Shown here in pieces: positions 9,113 to 19,626 of a stretch of DNA of 64,000 nucleotides. The notes beneath the pieces are model-generated. The model was given only the letters and a program-made list of their open reading frames with translations, was not told where the DNA came from and ran no database searches. Source of the stretch: Mycobacterium sp. AT1 (GTDB taxonomy: Bacteria > Actinomycetota > Actinomycetes > Mycobacteriales > Mycobacteriaceae); NCBI RefSeq assembly GCF_002043095.1, contig NZ_MVOC01000035.1, forward strand, positions 1 to 64,000, read 5' to 3'. The stretch's first letter is position 1. The number at the start of each line of letters is the position of its first letter. A program made the translations under genes and the position numbers.

Positions 9113-10141
9113 CTACGCGGCCGACACCAGGTGCTGGCGTTGCGGCTCGCTGCGGTAGCGGCTGGCACCGCCGTTGATCCGGCAGATCCGCCACATCAGC
9201 TTGGCAAACGGGTTCATCAAGCCGGTTTCCTCGCACAGCATCCGCACGTCGCCGAACATGTCGCGCAACATCTTTCGCGACTCAGGCGACTTGAAGAAGA
9301 TGTCCTTGCGGACCGATCGCGGGATGTCGAACTCGTCCCAGAACGCGCGCGGCGGCACGATGATCGCCGAGCACAGGACGCGCATGGTCACCGGCACGTA
9401 CAGCGAGAGGAAGAAGCGCTTGGTGCGCGACAGGTGGGGCACCCGCTTGCGCAGGTACTCGTGCGCGAACGAGATGTGCCGCGCCTCCTCGGCCACGTGA
9501 ATGGCCATCACGCGCTCCATGATTGGGTGCAGGGCCTTGCCCTCGCGCAACACGTTCTTCTGCGTGTGGTCGATCGGCTCCTCGCCGGCGAGGATGCCGA
9601 ACCAGAACGGGATCGGCAGCGGTCCGGCCACCAGCGGGATGAGGGGCTGCACCCACTTGAGCATCTTCGGCATGCCGGGGACGTCCGCGCCGATGCGGTT
9701 CACCATCTCCTGGAACATCAGGGTGTGGTTGCACTCCTCGACCGCCTCGTGCAGGCAGTACCGGTATTCCGGTGAGTTGTTGGGCGTCCAGAACGAGTAC
9801 TCCATCAGTCCGCGGATGAGGATCGACTCGAAGTGCAGCCCCACCTTGGCCACGTTGGCCTGGCGCCACATGCCGATCTCGATCTGGCGGTCCGTGGGCT
9901 GCGCCCGGTACCAGGCATGCTTGCCGATCGGATCGGTCGCAGGCAGGATCCACCGCTCGTCACCCGGGGTGACGGCGAACTCCGGCGTATCCCAGTCGAT
10001 GTCGGTGTACGGGTTGAAGTTGCGGCGCACGGACCCCTCCGAAAGGGTAGTCAGCGTGTCGACGTAAGCGGTGTCGTCGAGGACGTCCATGTTCTTGCGC
10101 CAGCGGCGGATGATGCGTGTGCGAGCAGTTTTGACAGCCAT
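9113..10141 (-). CDS. AurF-type diiron oxygenase (Rv0885 family)
   Basis: A 342-residue ferritin-like protein of the AurF diiron oxygenase family. Two iron-binding EExxH-type motifs are visible: EECNH in YCLHEAVEECNHTLMFQEM and EEARH in HVAEEARHISFAHEYL. AurF relatives N-oxygenate aryl amines; the mycobacterial substrate is not known to me. The ATG at 10141 follows a GGGAGGC Shine-Dalgarno, and the N-terminal residues resemble remembered Rv0885. It is the first gene of a likely operon with fprB 6 bp downstream. A short palindrome, TCACATGTGA (10256-10265), lies in its upstream region. Confidence 0.92.
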   Translation of the reverse strand: MAVKTARTRIIRRWRKNMDVLDDTAYVDTLTTLSEGSVRRNFNPYTDIDWDTPEFAVTPGDERWILPATDPIGKHAWYRAQPTDRQIEIGMWRQANVAKVGLHFESILIRGLMEYSFWTPNNSPEYRYCLHEAVEECNHTLMFQEMVNRIGADVPGMPKMLKWVQPLIPLVAGPLPIPFWFGILAGEEPIDHTQKNVLREGKALHPIMERVMAIHVAEEARHISFAHEYLRKRVPHLSRTKRFFLSLYVPVTMRVLCSAIIVPPRAFWDEFDIPRSVRKDIFFKSPESRKMLRDMFGDVRMLCEETGLMNPFAKLMWRICRINGGASRYRSEPQRQHLVSAA

Positions 10142-10280
10142 TCGAAGCCTCCCGTGAGGTTTACATTTGTCATCCTCTTGTCCAAGACGGTACCGGAGGT
10201 CCCATCAATTGAACAGGGCGTTTCGCTGTGTGTGCGCTGATCGGGTAATCCACGTCACATGTGATGTAACCCACATACGA

Positions 10281-10310
10281 GCGGCCGGCCCGCACCTGCG
10301 GACCGGCCGT
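10281..10310 (-). terminator. Hairpin downstream of the giant secreted-protein gene
   Basis: GGCCGGCCCGCA (10283-10294) pairs with TGCGGACCGGCC (10297-10308) with one mismatch, extended by one pair and a wobble on each side. It begins 14 bp beyond the stop codon of the giant gene in its direction of transcription. No U-tract follows, which is usual for mycobacterial hairpin terminators. Confidence 0.6.
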
Positions 10311-10324
10311 CGTACCTGCTGCGA

Positions 10325-13300
10325 TCAGCCGACGGGCACCGTCACGGTGACCGGCGTGACGCCACCATGGCCGTCGTCGACGGTGATGACGAACGTGTCC
10401 GACTGGTCCGCCGCGGACGCCCCGGCCGCACTGGCGGCGGCCCGCGCCGCCGCCGTCGGGGTGTAGGTGAACACTCCGGTCACCGGGTCGATGACGACCG
10501 CACCCTTGGTGGTGGTGGCGGGTGCGGCGTAGGTCAACGCGTCACCATTGGCATCGTTGCCGGTCATGCTTCCGTTGACGACGCCTCCGGGGTTGACGTT
10601 GTTGAGCACCTTGACGTTGTCGATGCTGAGCTTGGCGCCAGCCGCACGCCCCCTCGTGGCGTCCCACGTTCCGGACACGAAGACGAACTTGTAGTTGCCC
10701 GCCGTGTTGACCACGTAGTTCACCACCGTGATGGGCTGAATGGTCGAGGCGTTGGCCCCGGTGGCATTCAACATGAGCTCGGTGTGGCCGGTGTCCACGT
10801 CGACGATGTAGCCCACCACGTCGAATGCATCCGAACCGCCGCTGGCCTCCCAGTCGAATTGCACTGTGGCACCAGCACTTATCGCCAGCGGGTTGTCCGA
10901 CACCACCACCGGTCCGTGCACCACGCCGCCGCTACCGGTCGGGGTGTTGGTCACGTTGCCCAGATCGGACACCATCGTTGCCCGGCCGTTGACTACCGAC
11001 GTGTTGTAAGTGCCGGTGCCACCGGTGGCTTCGGTGCCGCCATCCGGTGCGCGCGTCGGGTCGGTGGGCGTGGGCCAACCCGCGACCGTGCTACCGCCGC
11101 CGAGGATCACTCGCCCGTCGATGACGGTCCAGCCCGTCAGGCTCTGGGTGAAGTCACCGTTGGCGAAGGTGTTGACGTTCGCCGTCGCGGTGGGTGCCAC
11201 GTTGTCAGGGCCGATGACGACGCTCACCGGCACGACCACCGAACCGCCGTGTCCGTCGTCGACGGTGACCGAGAACGAATCGGTCGTGGCCGATGCCGGG
11301 GCACCGGTGGCGGCCGCGTCGTGCCGGGCCGTCGCCGTCGGGGTGTAGACGAAGTTTCCGGTCGCCGCATTGAACGACACCGTGCCGCCCTTGGCCGTCG
11401 TGATCGGGGCTGTGAACACGGGGGTGTCCCCGTCGGCGTCGGTCACCACGATGCTTCCCGCCACTGCACCGTTGCTGCCCGTCGGAGCGGTGACGTTCGC
11501 CACGGCGGTCGGACCCGAGTTCGCCGGGTCGACGGTGACGGTGACCGCCACCGTCGTCGTACCGCCGTGCCCGTCGGCCACCGACATGGTGAAGGTGTCG
11601 GTCTTGTCGGCAGCGGTGGCACCCGCCGCGGACGCCGCGTGCCGCGTCGCCGCCGTCGGCGTATACGTGAACGTGCCGGTCGAGGAGTCGACGACGACCG
11701 TCCCACCCTTGGTGGTCGTCACCGGTCCGGTGATCACCACCGTGTCCCCGTCCGGATCGACCGCCGAGACGCTGCCCGCGACACTGCCGTTCGCCCCACT
11801 CGGTGCGCCCACCGAAGCGGTAGCGCTCGGTCCGGCGTTGGCCGGGGCGACCGCAACGGTGACCGCCACCGTCGTCGTGCTGCCGTGGCCGTCGTCGATC
11901 CTGATGTTGAACGTATCGAGCCGGTCGGACGCCGTGGCGGTGTCAGCGGCTGCATCGTGGCGCGCCGTGGCCGTCGGCGTGTAGGTGAACGTGCCGGTGG
12001 CCGGATCGAACGACACGGTTCCGCCCTTGACGGTGGTCACCGGCCCGGTGAGCACCAGGGTGTCGCCGTCGGGGTCGACCGCGGTGACCGCACCCGACAC
12101 GGAACCGTTGGCGCCCAACGGATTCCCAACGGTCGAGGTGACCGTCGGTGCGGCGTTCTGCGCAGTGACGGCGACGCTCACCGGCACCACGATGGTGCCA
12201 CCATGGCCGTCGTCGACGGTAACCGCGAAGGTGTCGGTCTGATCGGCGGCCGTCGCGCCGTCCGCGGCGGCGGCATGCCGGGTGGCTGCCGTCGGAGTGT
12301 AGGTGAACGTCCCGGTGATCGGGTCGACGACGACGCTGCCGCCCTTGGTGGTCGTCACCGGCCCGGTGATCACCGCGTGGTCACCGTCGGCGTCGGTAAC
12401 CACGACCGCCCCGGTAACGGTGCCCCCGAGTGCGGGCGATCCGACGTTGACGCTCGCGGTCGGCGCGGCGTTGGCCGGGTCGACGGCCACCGTGACGGGG
12501 ACGTTGACGGTGCCACCGTGTCCGTCGCCGATCACGAGGGTGAAGCTGTCGGTCTTGTCGGCGGTGGTCGCGCCAGCGGCTGCGGCGTCGTGCCGGGCCT
12601 GCGCCGTCGGGGTGTAGGTGTAGGCGCCGGTGGCGGGATCGATCACCACCGTGCCGCCCTTGGGCGTCGTGACCGGTGAGGTGAAGACCGGTGCGTCGCC
12701 GTCCGGATCGACGATCGACACGGTGCCGGTGACCGTGCCGTGCGGACCGCTGGGCGCTCCGACGGTTGCCGAACCCGAGGTCGGGGCGCCGTTGGTGGGT
12801 GTGACCCCGACGACCACCAGGACCGCCGCGGTGCCGCCATGCCCGTCGCTGACCGTGACCGTGAACGAGTCGACCAGATCGGAACCGGTCGCACCGGTGG
12901 ACGCGGCGTCGTGCCGGGTCTGCGCCGACGGGGTGTAGGTGAAGGCACCGGTGAGCGGGTCGACCGTGACGGTGCCACCCTTGACCGACGTGACCGGGGC
13001 ACTGAATACCGTCGTGTCGCCATCGGCGTCATGGCCGCTGATGACTCCGGTGGCCACCCCGCTGCCCTGGTTCAACCCGGTGACGATTGCACCGGCGACG
13101 GGGGCCGCGTTGGCGGCGATCACCGTGACCGTGACGGGCACCGTGTTGGTGCCACCGTGACCGTCGCTGACGGTGATGTCGAAGGTGTCGGTACGGTCGG
13201 CGACCGACGCTCCGTCTGCGGAGGCGGCATGCCGAATCGCTGCGGTTGGGGTGTAGGTGTAAGCGCCCGTGGTCGGGTCGACGGTGACGGTGCCACCCTT

Positions 13301-16300
13301 GGTCGAGGTGGCCGGCCCGCTGTAGACCGCGGTGTCGCCGTCGGCGTCATGACCACCGACGATGGAGCCGCCGATGACACCCGTGCCCGGGTTGACGTTG
13401 GTCACCGTCGCCGAACCCCCGGTCGGGGCCGAGTTGGCCGGCGCGACGGTGACGACCACCAGCGCGGAGACGGTACCGCCGTGACCGTCGCTCACCGTGA
13501 CGGTGAACGAGTCGGTGCGGTCGGCGGCCGTCGCACCCGTCGCGGCCGCGTCGTGGCGTGCCTGCGTCGAAGGCGTGTACGTGAATGCGCCCGTAATCGG
13601 GTCGACCACCACGGTGCCGCCCTTGGCTGTCGTGCCCGAGCCGCCGTAGACCGCGGTGTCACCGTCGCCATCGTGCACGGCGACCGTGCCGGTGGTGACG
13701 CCGGTGCTGGAGTTCTGTCCGGTCACGCTGGCACCGGCCGTCGGCGCGGTGTTGTGCGGAACGACGGTGACGCTTACGGGCACGACGGTAGTGCCGCCGT
13801 GACCGTCGCTGACGGTGATGTCGAACGAATCGGACTGGTCGGCGGCGGTGGCGCCGTTGGCCGCCGCGTCATGCCGCGCCTGCGCCGACGGGGTGTAGGT
13901 GTACGCACCGGTCACCGGATCGATGGTGACCGTGCCGCCCTTCACCGTGGTGGTCGGCGCGCTGTACCGAGGCGTGTCACCGTCGGCGTCACTGCCGCCG
14001 GCGAGGGTGCCGCCGACGACGCCGGTGCCGGTGTCGACGCTGGTCATGGTCGGAACACCACCCTGAGGCGCGGAGTTGGCACTGCTGATGGCGACGCTGA
14101 CCGGGACGGTGATGGTGCCGCCGTGACCGTCGGAGACGGTGATGTCGAACGAATCGGTCCGATCCGACGCGGGGGCACCGTCGGCGGCCGCGTCATGCCG
14201 CGCCTGCGCCGACGGGGTGTAGACGTAGGCGCCGGTGGTCCGGTCGATGGTGACCGTGCCGCCCTTGATGGTGGTGCCGGAGGTGCCGAAGACCATCGAG
14301 TCACCATCGGAGTCGACGACGTTGACCGAACTGCTGACCGAACCGGTCCCCGTGTTCGTGACGGCGGCGCCGGGAGCCCCGACCGTCGGGGCCGCGTTGG
14401 CCGGCGTGATGGTCACGAGAACCGGGACGCTCAGCGTGCCGCCGTAGGCATCGGAGACTGTGATGGAGAAGGAGTCCGACTTGACCGCCGCGGTGGCGCC
14501 GTCGGCAGCCGCGTCGTGCCGGGCCTGCGCCGTCGGCGTGTACGTGAAGGCGCCGGTGGTCGAGTCGACGGTGACGGTACCGCGCGTCGGGGCGCCCGAG
14601 GTGCCGCCGGTCGAGTAGGTCAAGGTGCCGTTGCCCGGTGTGGTGGCCGAGATGTTGCCGCCGACCGCACCCGTCAGCGGGTCAGGTCCGCTGGTGCTGT
14701 ACCCGCTGCCGTTTGCGCGGGGACCGACCGCGTTGACCCGGAACGACACCGATGCGGTGCGCGGGCCCAGAATGCCAAGCAGGCCAAGGAGTCCGGCGAC
14801 GTGAGCGGGTGTGCCGGTGGTGTCGCCGATGGAGACGGTGAAGCCGTCGAGACCACCGGCGGCCGCCGTAAGAGCATTCGGCTTGTAGGTGAAGTTGCCG
14901 TTCGCGTCGACGGTCACCGTGCCGTGGCCGGGGGCGGCCTTGATCGTGTAGATCAGGCTGGCGTCGTCGTAGTCGACGGCGTTGAGCGAACCGGTGATGG
15001 TGCCGTCGGCAGCCTGCCCGATGATGGTTGGCTTGACGTTGGCCCGCTGGTTGTTGAGGACGTACTGGACGTCGCGGACGAATTGCCAGGTGGATGCGAA
15101 TGGTTCGGGCACGCCTAGCGGCGCAACGGCGAACCCGTCGGCGAACTGACCCAGCCCGACCCAGTGCAGCACGTCGGCGACGATGGTGCTGAGGTTGACG
15201 TCCGGCGACTGCCGGCCCGCCGTCGGCAGGGTCGCCCCGGTCGGCGAGACGGTGACCATCACCTGGCGCGGCCCGATCACACCGAGGCCGCCGAGCAGAC
15301 CGTGGTAGTGGCAGGGGTCGCCGGCGACGTGGTCTCCGACGGTGACTGTGAAGGTGTCCGCCGTGGCGACGGTGCCGACGTTCGGGGTGTAGACGAAGTT
15401 GCCATTGCCGTCGACCACGACGGTGCCGTGCGCGGGGCCGGCTGTCACCGCGTAGGACAGGGTGGCGTCGTCGTAGTCGACCGCGTTGAGACTGCCGGTA
15501 ATGGTGCCGTTGGCTCCTGCCGCCGCGACAGTGGGTGCGGCAGTGGGACGCTGATTGTTGAACGTGTACTGCACCTGCCTCACGAACAGCCACAGCGACT
15601 CGATGGGCGCCGGAATCGGATCGGTCGGCAGCACGACGTTGCCTGCCAGCGAGCCGAGCCCGAACCAGTGCAACAGGTCGACGACGATGCTCTGCGCCGA
15701 CACCTGGGCCGCCTGCCGCTGAGCGGTGGCGACGGCGGTGGGGGCGGACGCTGCGACCAGAGCGGTGGGTGCGGTCGCGGACTGAGCCTGGGATGTGACC
15801 CTGGCGACCTGCGTCGACGAGGTGGCGACGGCTGCCGTCACTACTGCCGCGGGTTCGTGCGTGACCGTGCTCGGCCCACCCGCAGCCTGGGGCGCCGAAG
15901 AAACTGACGGGGTGTGCACGACGGCGGGGTCACTGCCGTGGTTGACCGGTGTGGTGACGGTCGGGGTCGGCTCCGTCGTCGATGCGGGTTCGGTGGATGG
16001 CGTGGCGGGTTCGGAGGAGTCCCCGGCGGACGAACCGCCCGCCGGATCGGCTGGAGTCAGATCCGTGTCCGCGCCGGTGACCGCGGTGTCGCTGCTCGAA
16101 CCGTGGGTGCTCTGGGCGCTGACGGTGGTAGTGGGGGAACTTCCGCCACCCGTCGTGTCCGTCTTGGTCGAGCCGGCGTCAGTCTTGTCGGAGCCCGTCT
16201 CGGCGGCGGTCGCTGCGCCGGATGCCTGGCTATTCGACGGTGATGTGTCGGACTTGGTGGTGTCGGACTTGGTGGTGTCGGACTTGGTGGTGTCGGCAGT

Positions 16301-16522
16301 CGACCCACCGGTCGAAGCGCTACCCGATTCGGCCCCGTCCGCGTGCGCAGACGTCGCGTCTGCGTACGCGATGCAGGGGCCGGTCGCCAAACTCGCTGCT
16401 CCGAGGGTGAAGGCGACTGCTCCAACGCGCAACCAGCGCGCGTAGGACTCCATGTCCAGACCGGTGCCGCTGTGGCGCCGGTGCATGGGTGAGTGCTGTT
16501 GGTAGGCGTGACGTCCGGACAT
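10325..16522 (-). CDS. Giant secreted repeat protein with tandem cadherin/VCBS-like domains
   Basis: A 2065-residue exported protein. The ATG at 16522 is chosen because GGGGGAA lies just upstream and a signal peptide follows (LRVGAVAFTLGAASLATG, cleavage near AYADA, about residue 55). A Ser/Thr/Asp-rich low-complexity linker contains KSDTT repeats. Two divergent modules (HGTVVVDGNGNFVYTP; HGTVTVDANGNFTYKP, each ending in a GLLG-rich loop) come next. Then come twelve VCBS-like repeats of about 105 residues with signatures DADGDT, GGTVTVDP, TGAYTYTP, ARHDAAA and VSDGHGG. The last repeat is split by a module of about 190 residues. No sortase motif or C-terminal membrane anchor is seen. Acidic DxDGD turns suggest calcium binding and an adhesin-like surface or matrix role, which is inference. 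Confidence 0.85.
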   Translation of the reverse strand: MSGRHAYQQHSPMHRRHSGTGLDMESYARWLRVGAVAFTLGAASLATGPCIAYADATSAHADGAESGSASTGGSTADTTKSDTTKSDTTKSDTSPSNSQASGAATAAETGSDKTDAGSTKTDTTGGGSSPTTTVSAQSTHGSSSDTAVTGADTDLTPADPAGGSSAGDSSEPATPSTEPASTTEPTPTVTTPVNHGSDPAVVHTPSVSSAPQAAGGPSTVTHEPAAVVTAAVATSSTQVARVTSQAQSATAPTALVAASAPTAVATAQRQAAQVSAQSIVVDLLHWFGLGSLAGNVVLPTDPIPAPIESLWLFVRQVQYTFNNQRPTAAPTVAAAGANGTITGSLNAVDYDDATLSYAVTAGPAHGTVVVDGNGNFVYTPNVGTVATADTFTVTVGDHVAGDPCHYHGLLGGLGVIGPRQVMVTVSPTGATLPTAGRQSPDVNLSTIVADVLHWVGLGQFADGFAVAPLGVPEPFASTWQFVRDVQYVLNNQRANVKPTIIGQAADGTITGSLNAVDYDDASLIYTIKAAPGHGTVTVDANGNFTYKPNALTAAAGGLDGFTVSIGDTTGTPAHVAGLLGLLGILGPRTASVSFRVNAVGPRANGSGYSTSGPDPLTGAVGGNISATTPGNGTLTYSTGGTSGAPTRGTVTVDSTTGAFTYTPTAQARHDAAADGATAAVKSDSFSITVSDAYGGTLSVPVLVTITPANAAPTVGAPGAAVTNTGTGSVSSSVNVVDSDGDSMVFGTSGTTIKGGTVTIDRTTGAYVYTPSAQARHDAAADGAPASDRTDSFDITVSDGHGGTITVPVSVAISSANSAPQGGVPTMTSVDTGTGVVGGTLAGGSDADGDTPRYSAPTTTVKGGTVTIDPVTGAYTYTPSAQARHDAAANGATAADQSDSFDITVSDGHGGTTVVPVSVTVVPHNTAPTAGASVTGQNSSTGVTTGTVAVHDGDGDTAVYGGSGTTAKGGTVVVDPITGAFTYTPSTQARHDAAATGATAADRTDSFTVTVSDGHGGTVSALVVVTVAPANSAPTGGSATVTNVNPGTGVIGGSIVGGHDADGDTAVYSGPATSTKGGTVTVDPTTGAYTYTPTAAIRHAASADGASVADRTDTFDITVSDGHGGTNTVPVTVTVIAANAAPVAGAIVTGLNQGSGVATGVISGHDADGDTTVFSAPVTSVKGGTVTVDPLTGAFTYTPSAQTRHDAASTGATGSDLVDSFTVTVSDGHGGTAAVLVVVGVTPTNGAPTSGSATVGAPSGPHGTVTGTVSIVDPDGDAPVFTSPVTTPKGGTVVIDPATGAYTYTPTAQARHDAAAAGATTADKTDSFTLVIGDGHGGTVNVPVTVAVDPANAAPTASVNVGSPALGGTVTGAVVVTDADGDHAVITGPVTTTKGGSVVVDPITGTFTYTPTAATRHAAAADGATAADQTDTFAVTVDDGHGGTIVVPVSVAVTAQNAAPTVTSTVGNPLGANGSVSGAVTAVDPDGDTLVLTGPVTTVKGGTVSFDPATGTFTYTPTATARHDAAADTATASDRLDTFNIRIDDGHGSTTTVAVTVAVAPANAGPSATASVGAPSGANGSVAGSVSAVDPDGDTVVITGPVTTTKGGTVVVDSSTGTFTYTPTAATRHAASAAGATAADKTDTFTMSVADGHGGTTTVAVTVTVDPANSGPTAVANVTAPTGSNGAVAGSIVVTDADGDTPVFTAPITTAKGGTVSFNAATGNFVYTPTATARHDAAATGAPASATTDSFSVTVDDGHGGSVVVPVSVVIGPDNVAPTATANVNTFANGDFTQSLTGWTVIDGRVILGGGSTVAGWPTPTDPTRAPDGGTEATGGTGTYNTSVVNGRATMVSDLGNVTNTPTGSGGVVHGPVVVSDNPLAISAGATVQFDWEASGGSDAFDVVGYIVDVDTGHTELMLNATGANASTIQPITVVNYVVNTAGNYKFVFVSGTWDATRGRAAGAKLSIDNVKVLNNVNPGGVVNGSMTGNDANGDALTYAAPATTTKGAVVIDPVTGVFTYTPTAAARAAASAAGASAADQSDTFVITVDDGHGGVTPVTVTVPVG
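10590..11175 (-). other. Inserted jelly-roll/lectin-like module within the last VCBS repeat (protein domain)
   Basis: This region encodes about 190 residues that interrupt repeat 12 of the giant protein. It opens with FANGDFTQSLTGWTV and closes with KLSIDNVKVLN. Such NGDF...GW / ...DNV(R/K)V boundaries are typical of galactose-binding-like or carbohydrate-binding jelly rolls. The middle contains VQFDWEASGGSDAFDVVGYI and YKFVFVSGTWDATRG. The repeat resumes right after it with GNDANGDALTYAAP. The fold assignment is by pattern only. Confidence 0.5.
11195..14735 (-). repeat. Tandem about 320-bp coding repeats (VCBS-like)
   Basis: Eleven consecutive imperfect units, each about 315-325 bp, encode the repeats of the giant secreted protein. 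Each unit begins at a codon string for (A/S)xNxAPT and contains conserved stretches for KGGTV(T/V)DP, TYTPTAQARHDAAA and SDGHGGT. The units diverge at the DNA level, so they are old duplications rather than a recent expansion. Confidence 0.85.
16245..16289 (-). repeat. Three perfect 15-bp tandem repeats in the giant-protein linker
   Basis: GTGTCGGACTTGGTG occurs three times head to tail, followed by a partial copy. On the coding strand it encodes repeating S-D-T-T-K in the low-complexity linker after the signal peptide. Perfect identity suggests recent slippage and a possible length polymorphism. Confidence 0.9.
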
Positions 16523-18469
<1,947 letters not shown>

Positions 18470-18545
18470 CCGGTCGAGCGTGTCAGCACGGTTACGGGGC
18501 GATAACGAAGTAGGGTGACCGCTGAGCTGCCCTAGGAGGTCGCAC

Positions 18546-19340
18546 ATGCGAGAACTGAAGGTCGTCGGACTCGACTTCAACAACGGTCGGTCTGGCACCC
18601 GCATCATCTGCGAGACGGCCGAGGGTACCGAGAAGTTCGTCCTCCGTCCGGACGACCGCCTCCGCGCCGCGTTGAGCGGTGACGCCATGCCAACCCAAGC
18701 CGATGCCGAGGTGCCGAACGTGTTGACCCCCAAGGAGATTCAGTCCAGGATCCGCGCGGGCGCATCGGTTGAACAGGTGGCAGGCGCCGCAGGCGAAGAC
18801 GCCGCCAGGGTCGAACGATTCGCCCACCCGGTGCTGCTCGAACGTTCCCGCGCCGCCGAGCTCGCGACCGCGGCCCACCCGGTGCTGTCCGACGGCCCGG
18901 CGGTGCTGACGCTGTTGGAGACCATCACCACGGCGCTGGTGGCGCGCGGACTCGACCCCGACGCCACGTCGTGGGACGCCTGGCGCAACGAGGACGGTCG
19001 CTGGACCGTTCAGCTGACGTGGAAGGCGGGCCGTTCGGAGAACACCGCCCACTTCCGCTTCACCCCCGGCGCGCACGGCGGCACCGCAACGGCGTTCGAC
19101 GACGCCGCGGCCGAGCTCATCGATCCCCACTTCGACCGCCCCGCACTGCGCTCGGTGGCACCCGTTCCCACGCTCGACCTGTCACTTCCCGAGCCAACGC
19201 CGGCAACGCCCGAGCCGGTGACCGCTCCGACGCCAGAGCCCGCCAAGACACCGGCCAAGGTACGCACGCGCAAGCGTCGCGCGGAGGTCCCCGGCTGGGA
19301 AGACGTCCTGCTTGGTGTGCGGTCGGCGAACCAGCCCTGA
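18546..19340 (+). CDS. sepH: Cell division protein SepH
   Basis: A 264-residue actinobacterial SepH (DUF3071) homologue, which in Streptomyces and mycobacteria binds FtsZ and promotes Z-ring assembly. The N-terminal domain (about residues 1-165) has MRELKVVGLDF, FVLRPDDRLRAAL and a helix-turn-helix-like LTPKEIQSRIRAGASVEQVA. A Pro-rich linker with EPTPATPEPVTAPTPEPAKT follows, and the basic C-terminus ends RKRRAEVPGWEDVLLGVRS, the conserved tail. A strong TAGGAGGTCGC Shine-Dalgarno supports the ATG. The stop lies 1 nt from the stop of the convergent membrane-protein gene. It corresponds to Rv0883c. Confidence 0.95.
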   Translation: MRELKVVGLDFNNGRSGTRIICETAEGTEKFVLRPDDRLRAALSGDAMPTQADAEVPNVLTPKEIQSRIRAGASVEQVAGAAGEDAARVERFAHPVLLERSRAAELATAAHPVLSDGPAVLTLLETITTALVARGLDPDATSWDAWRNEDGRWTVQLTWKAGRSENTAHFRFTPGAHGGTATAFDDAAAELIDPHFDRPALRSVAPVPTLDLSLPEPTPATPEPVTAPTPEPAKTPAKVRTRKRRAEVPGWEDVLLGVRSANQP

Positions 19341-19341
19341 G

Positions 19342-19626
19342 TTAGGCCGCCGCGGCCTGGATCGCCATGCCGATAAGGGCCAGCCACCCGATGGCCACCC
19401 CGATTCCGCTGCCGAGCACGAACCATCGCCACACCGGTCGAGCTCGCCACCCCCACACCGTCGGGGCAAGCCCGCCGACGGCCACCAGGTTGAGCCCCAC
19501 CGCGAGCAGCGGGTTCACCCGGGTCAGCCCGAGGCTCAGGACGACGATCGCGCCCGCCGTCACGGCCGCGACGAATGCCGCAACGGTGAGGCCGGTCCCC
19601 CACGGGGTCGCCGTGTCCTCACTCAT
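19342..19626 (-). CDS. Small membrane protein (Rv0882-like, probably DUF2537)
   Basis: A 94-residue protein with three hydrophobic segments: FVAAVTAGAIVVLSLGL, LLAVGLNLVAVGGLAPTV and FVLGSGIGVAIGWLALIGMA, separated by short basic loops. It matches the remembered Rv0882 in size, pattern and position. The start codon overlaps the stop of the upstream methyltransferase gene by 4 nt, so translation is probably coupled. No catalytic residues are evident and the function is unknown. Confidence 0.88.
   Translation of the reverse strand: MSEDTATPWGTGLTVAAFVAAVTAGAIVVLSLGLTRVNPLLAVGLNLVAVGGLAPTVWGWRARPVWRWFVLGSGIGVAIGWLALIGMAIQAAAA

Noticed and set aside
11195..14735. Regularly spaced repeats that could be read as a CRISPR-like array
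   Set aside because: The period is about 320 bp, the units are imperfect and all lie in one open frame encoding protein domains. No cas genes are present.
10367..15118. Very long plus-strand open frames (770 and 792 codons) opposite the giant secreted-protein gene
   Set aside because: They are antisense shadows created by the strong third-position GC bias of the repeat protein. Their products are Arg/Gly/Val-rich with no domain, while the minus strand has a signal peptide and clear repeat domains.
19355..19370. AGGCCG-CCG-CGGCCT hairpin as a terminator between sepH and the small membrane gene
   Set aside because: It lies inside the coding end of the membrane-protein gene, and a 6-bp GC stem with a 3-nt loop is expected by chance in DNA of this composition.
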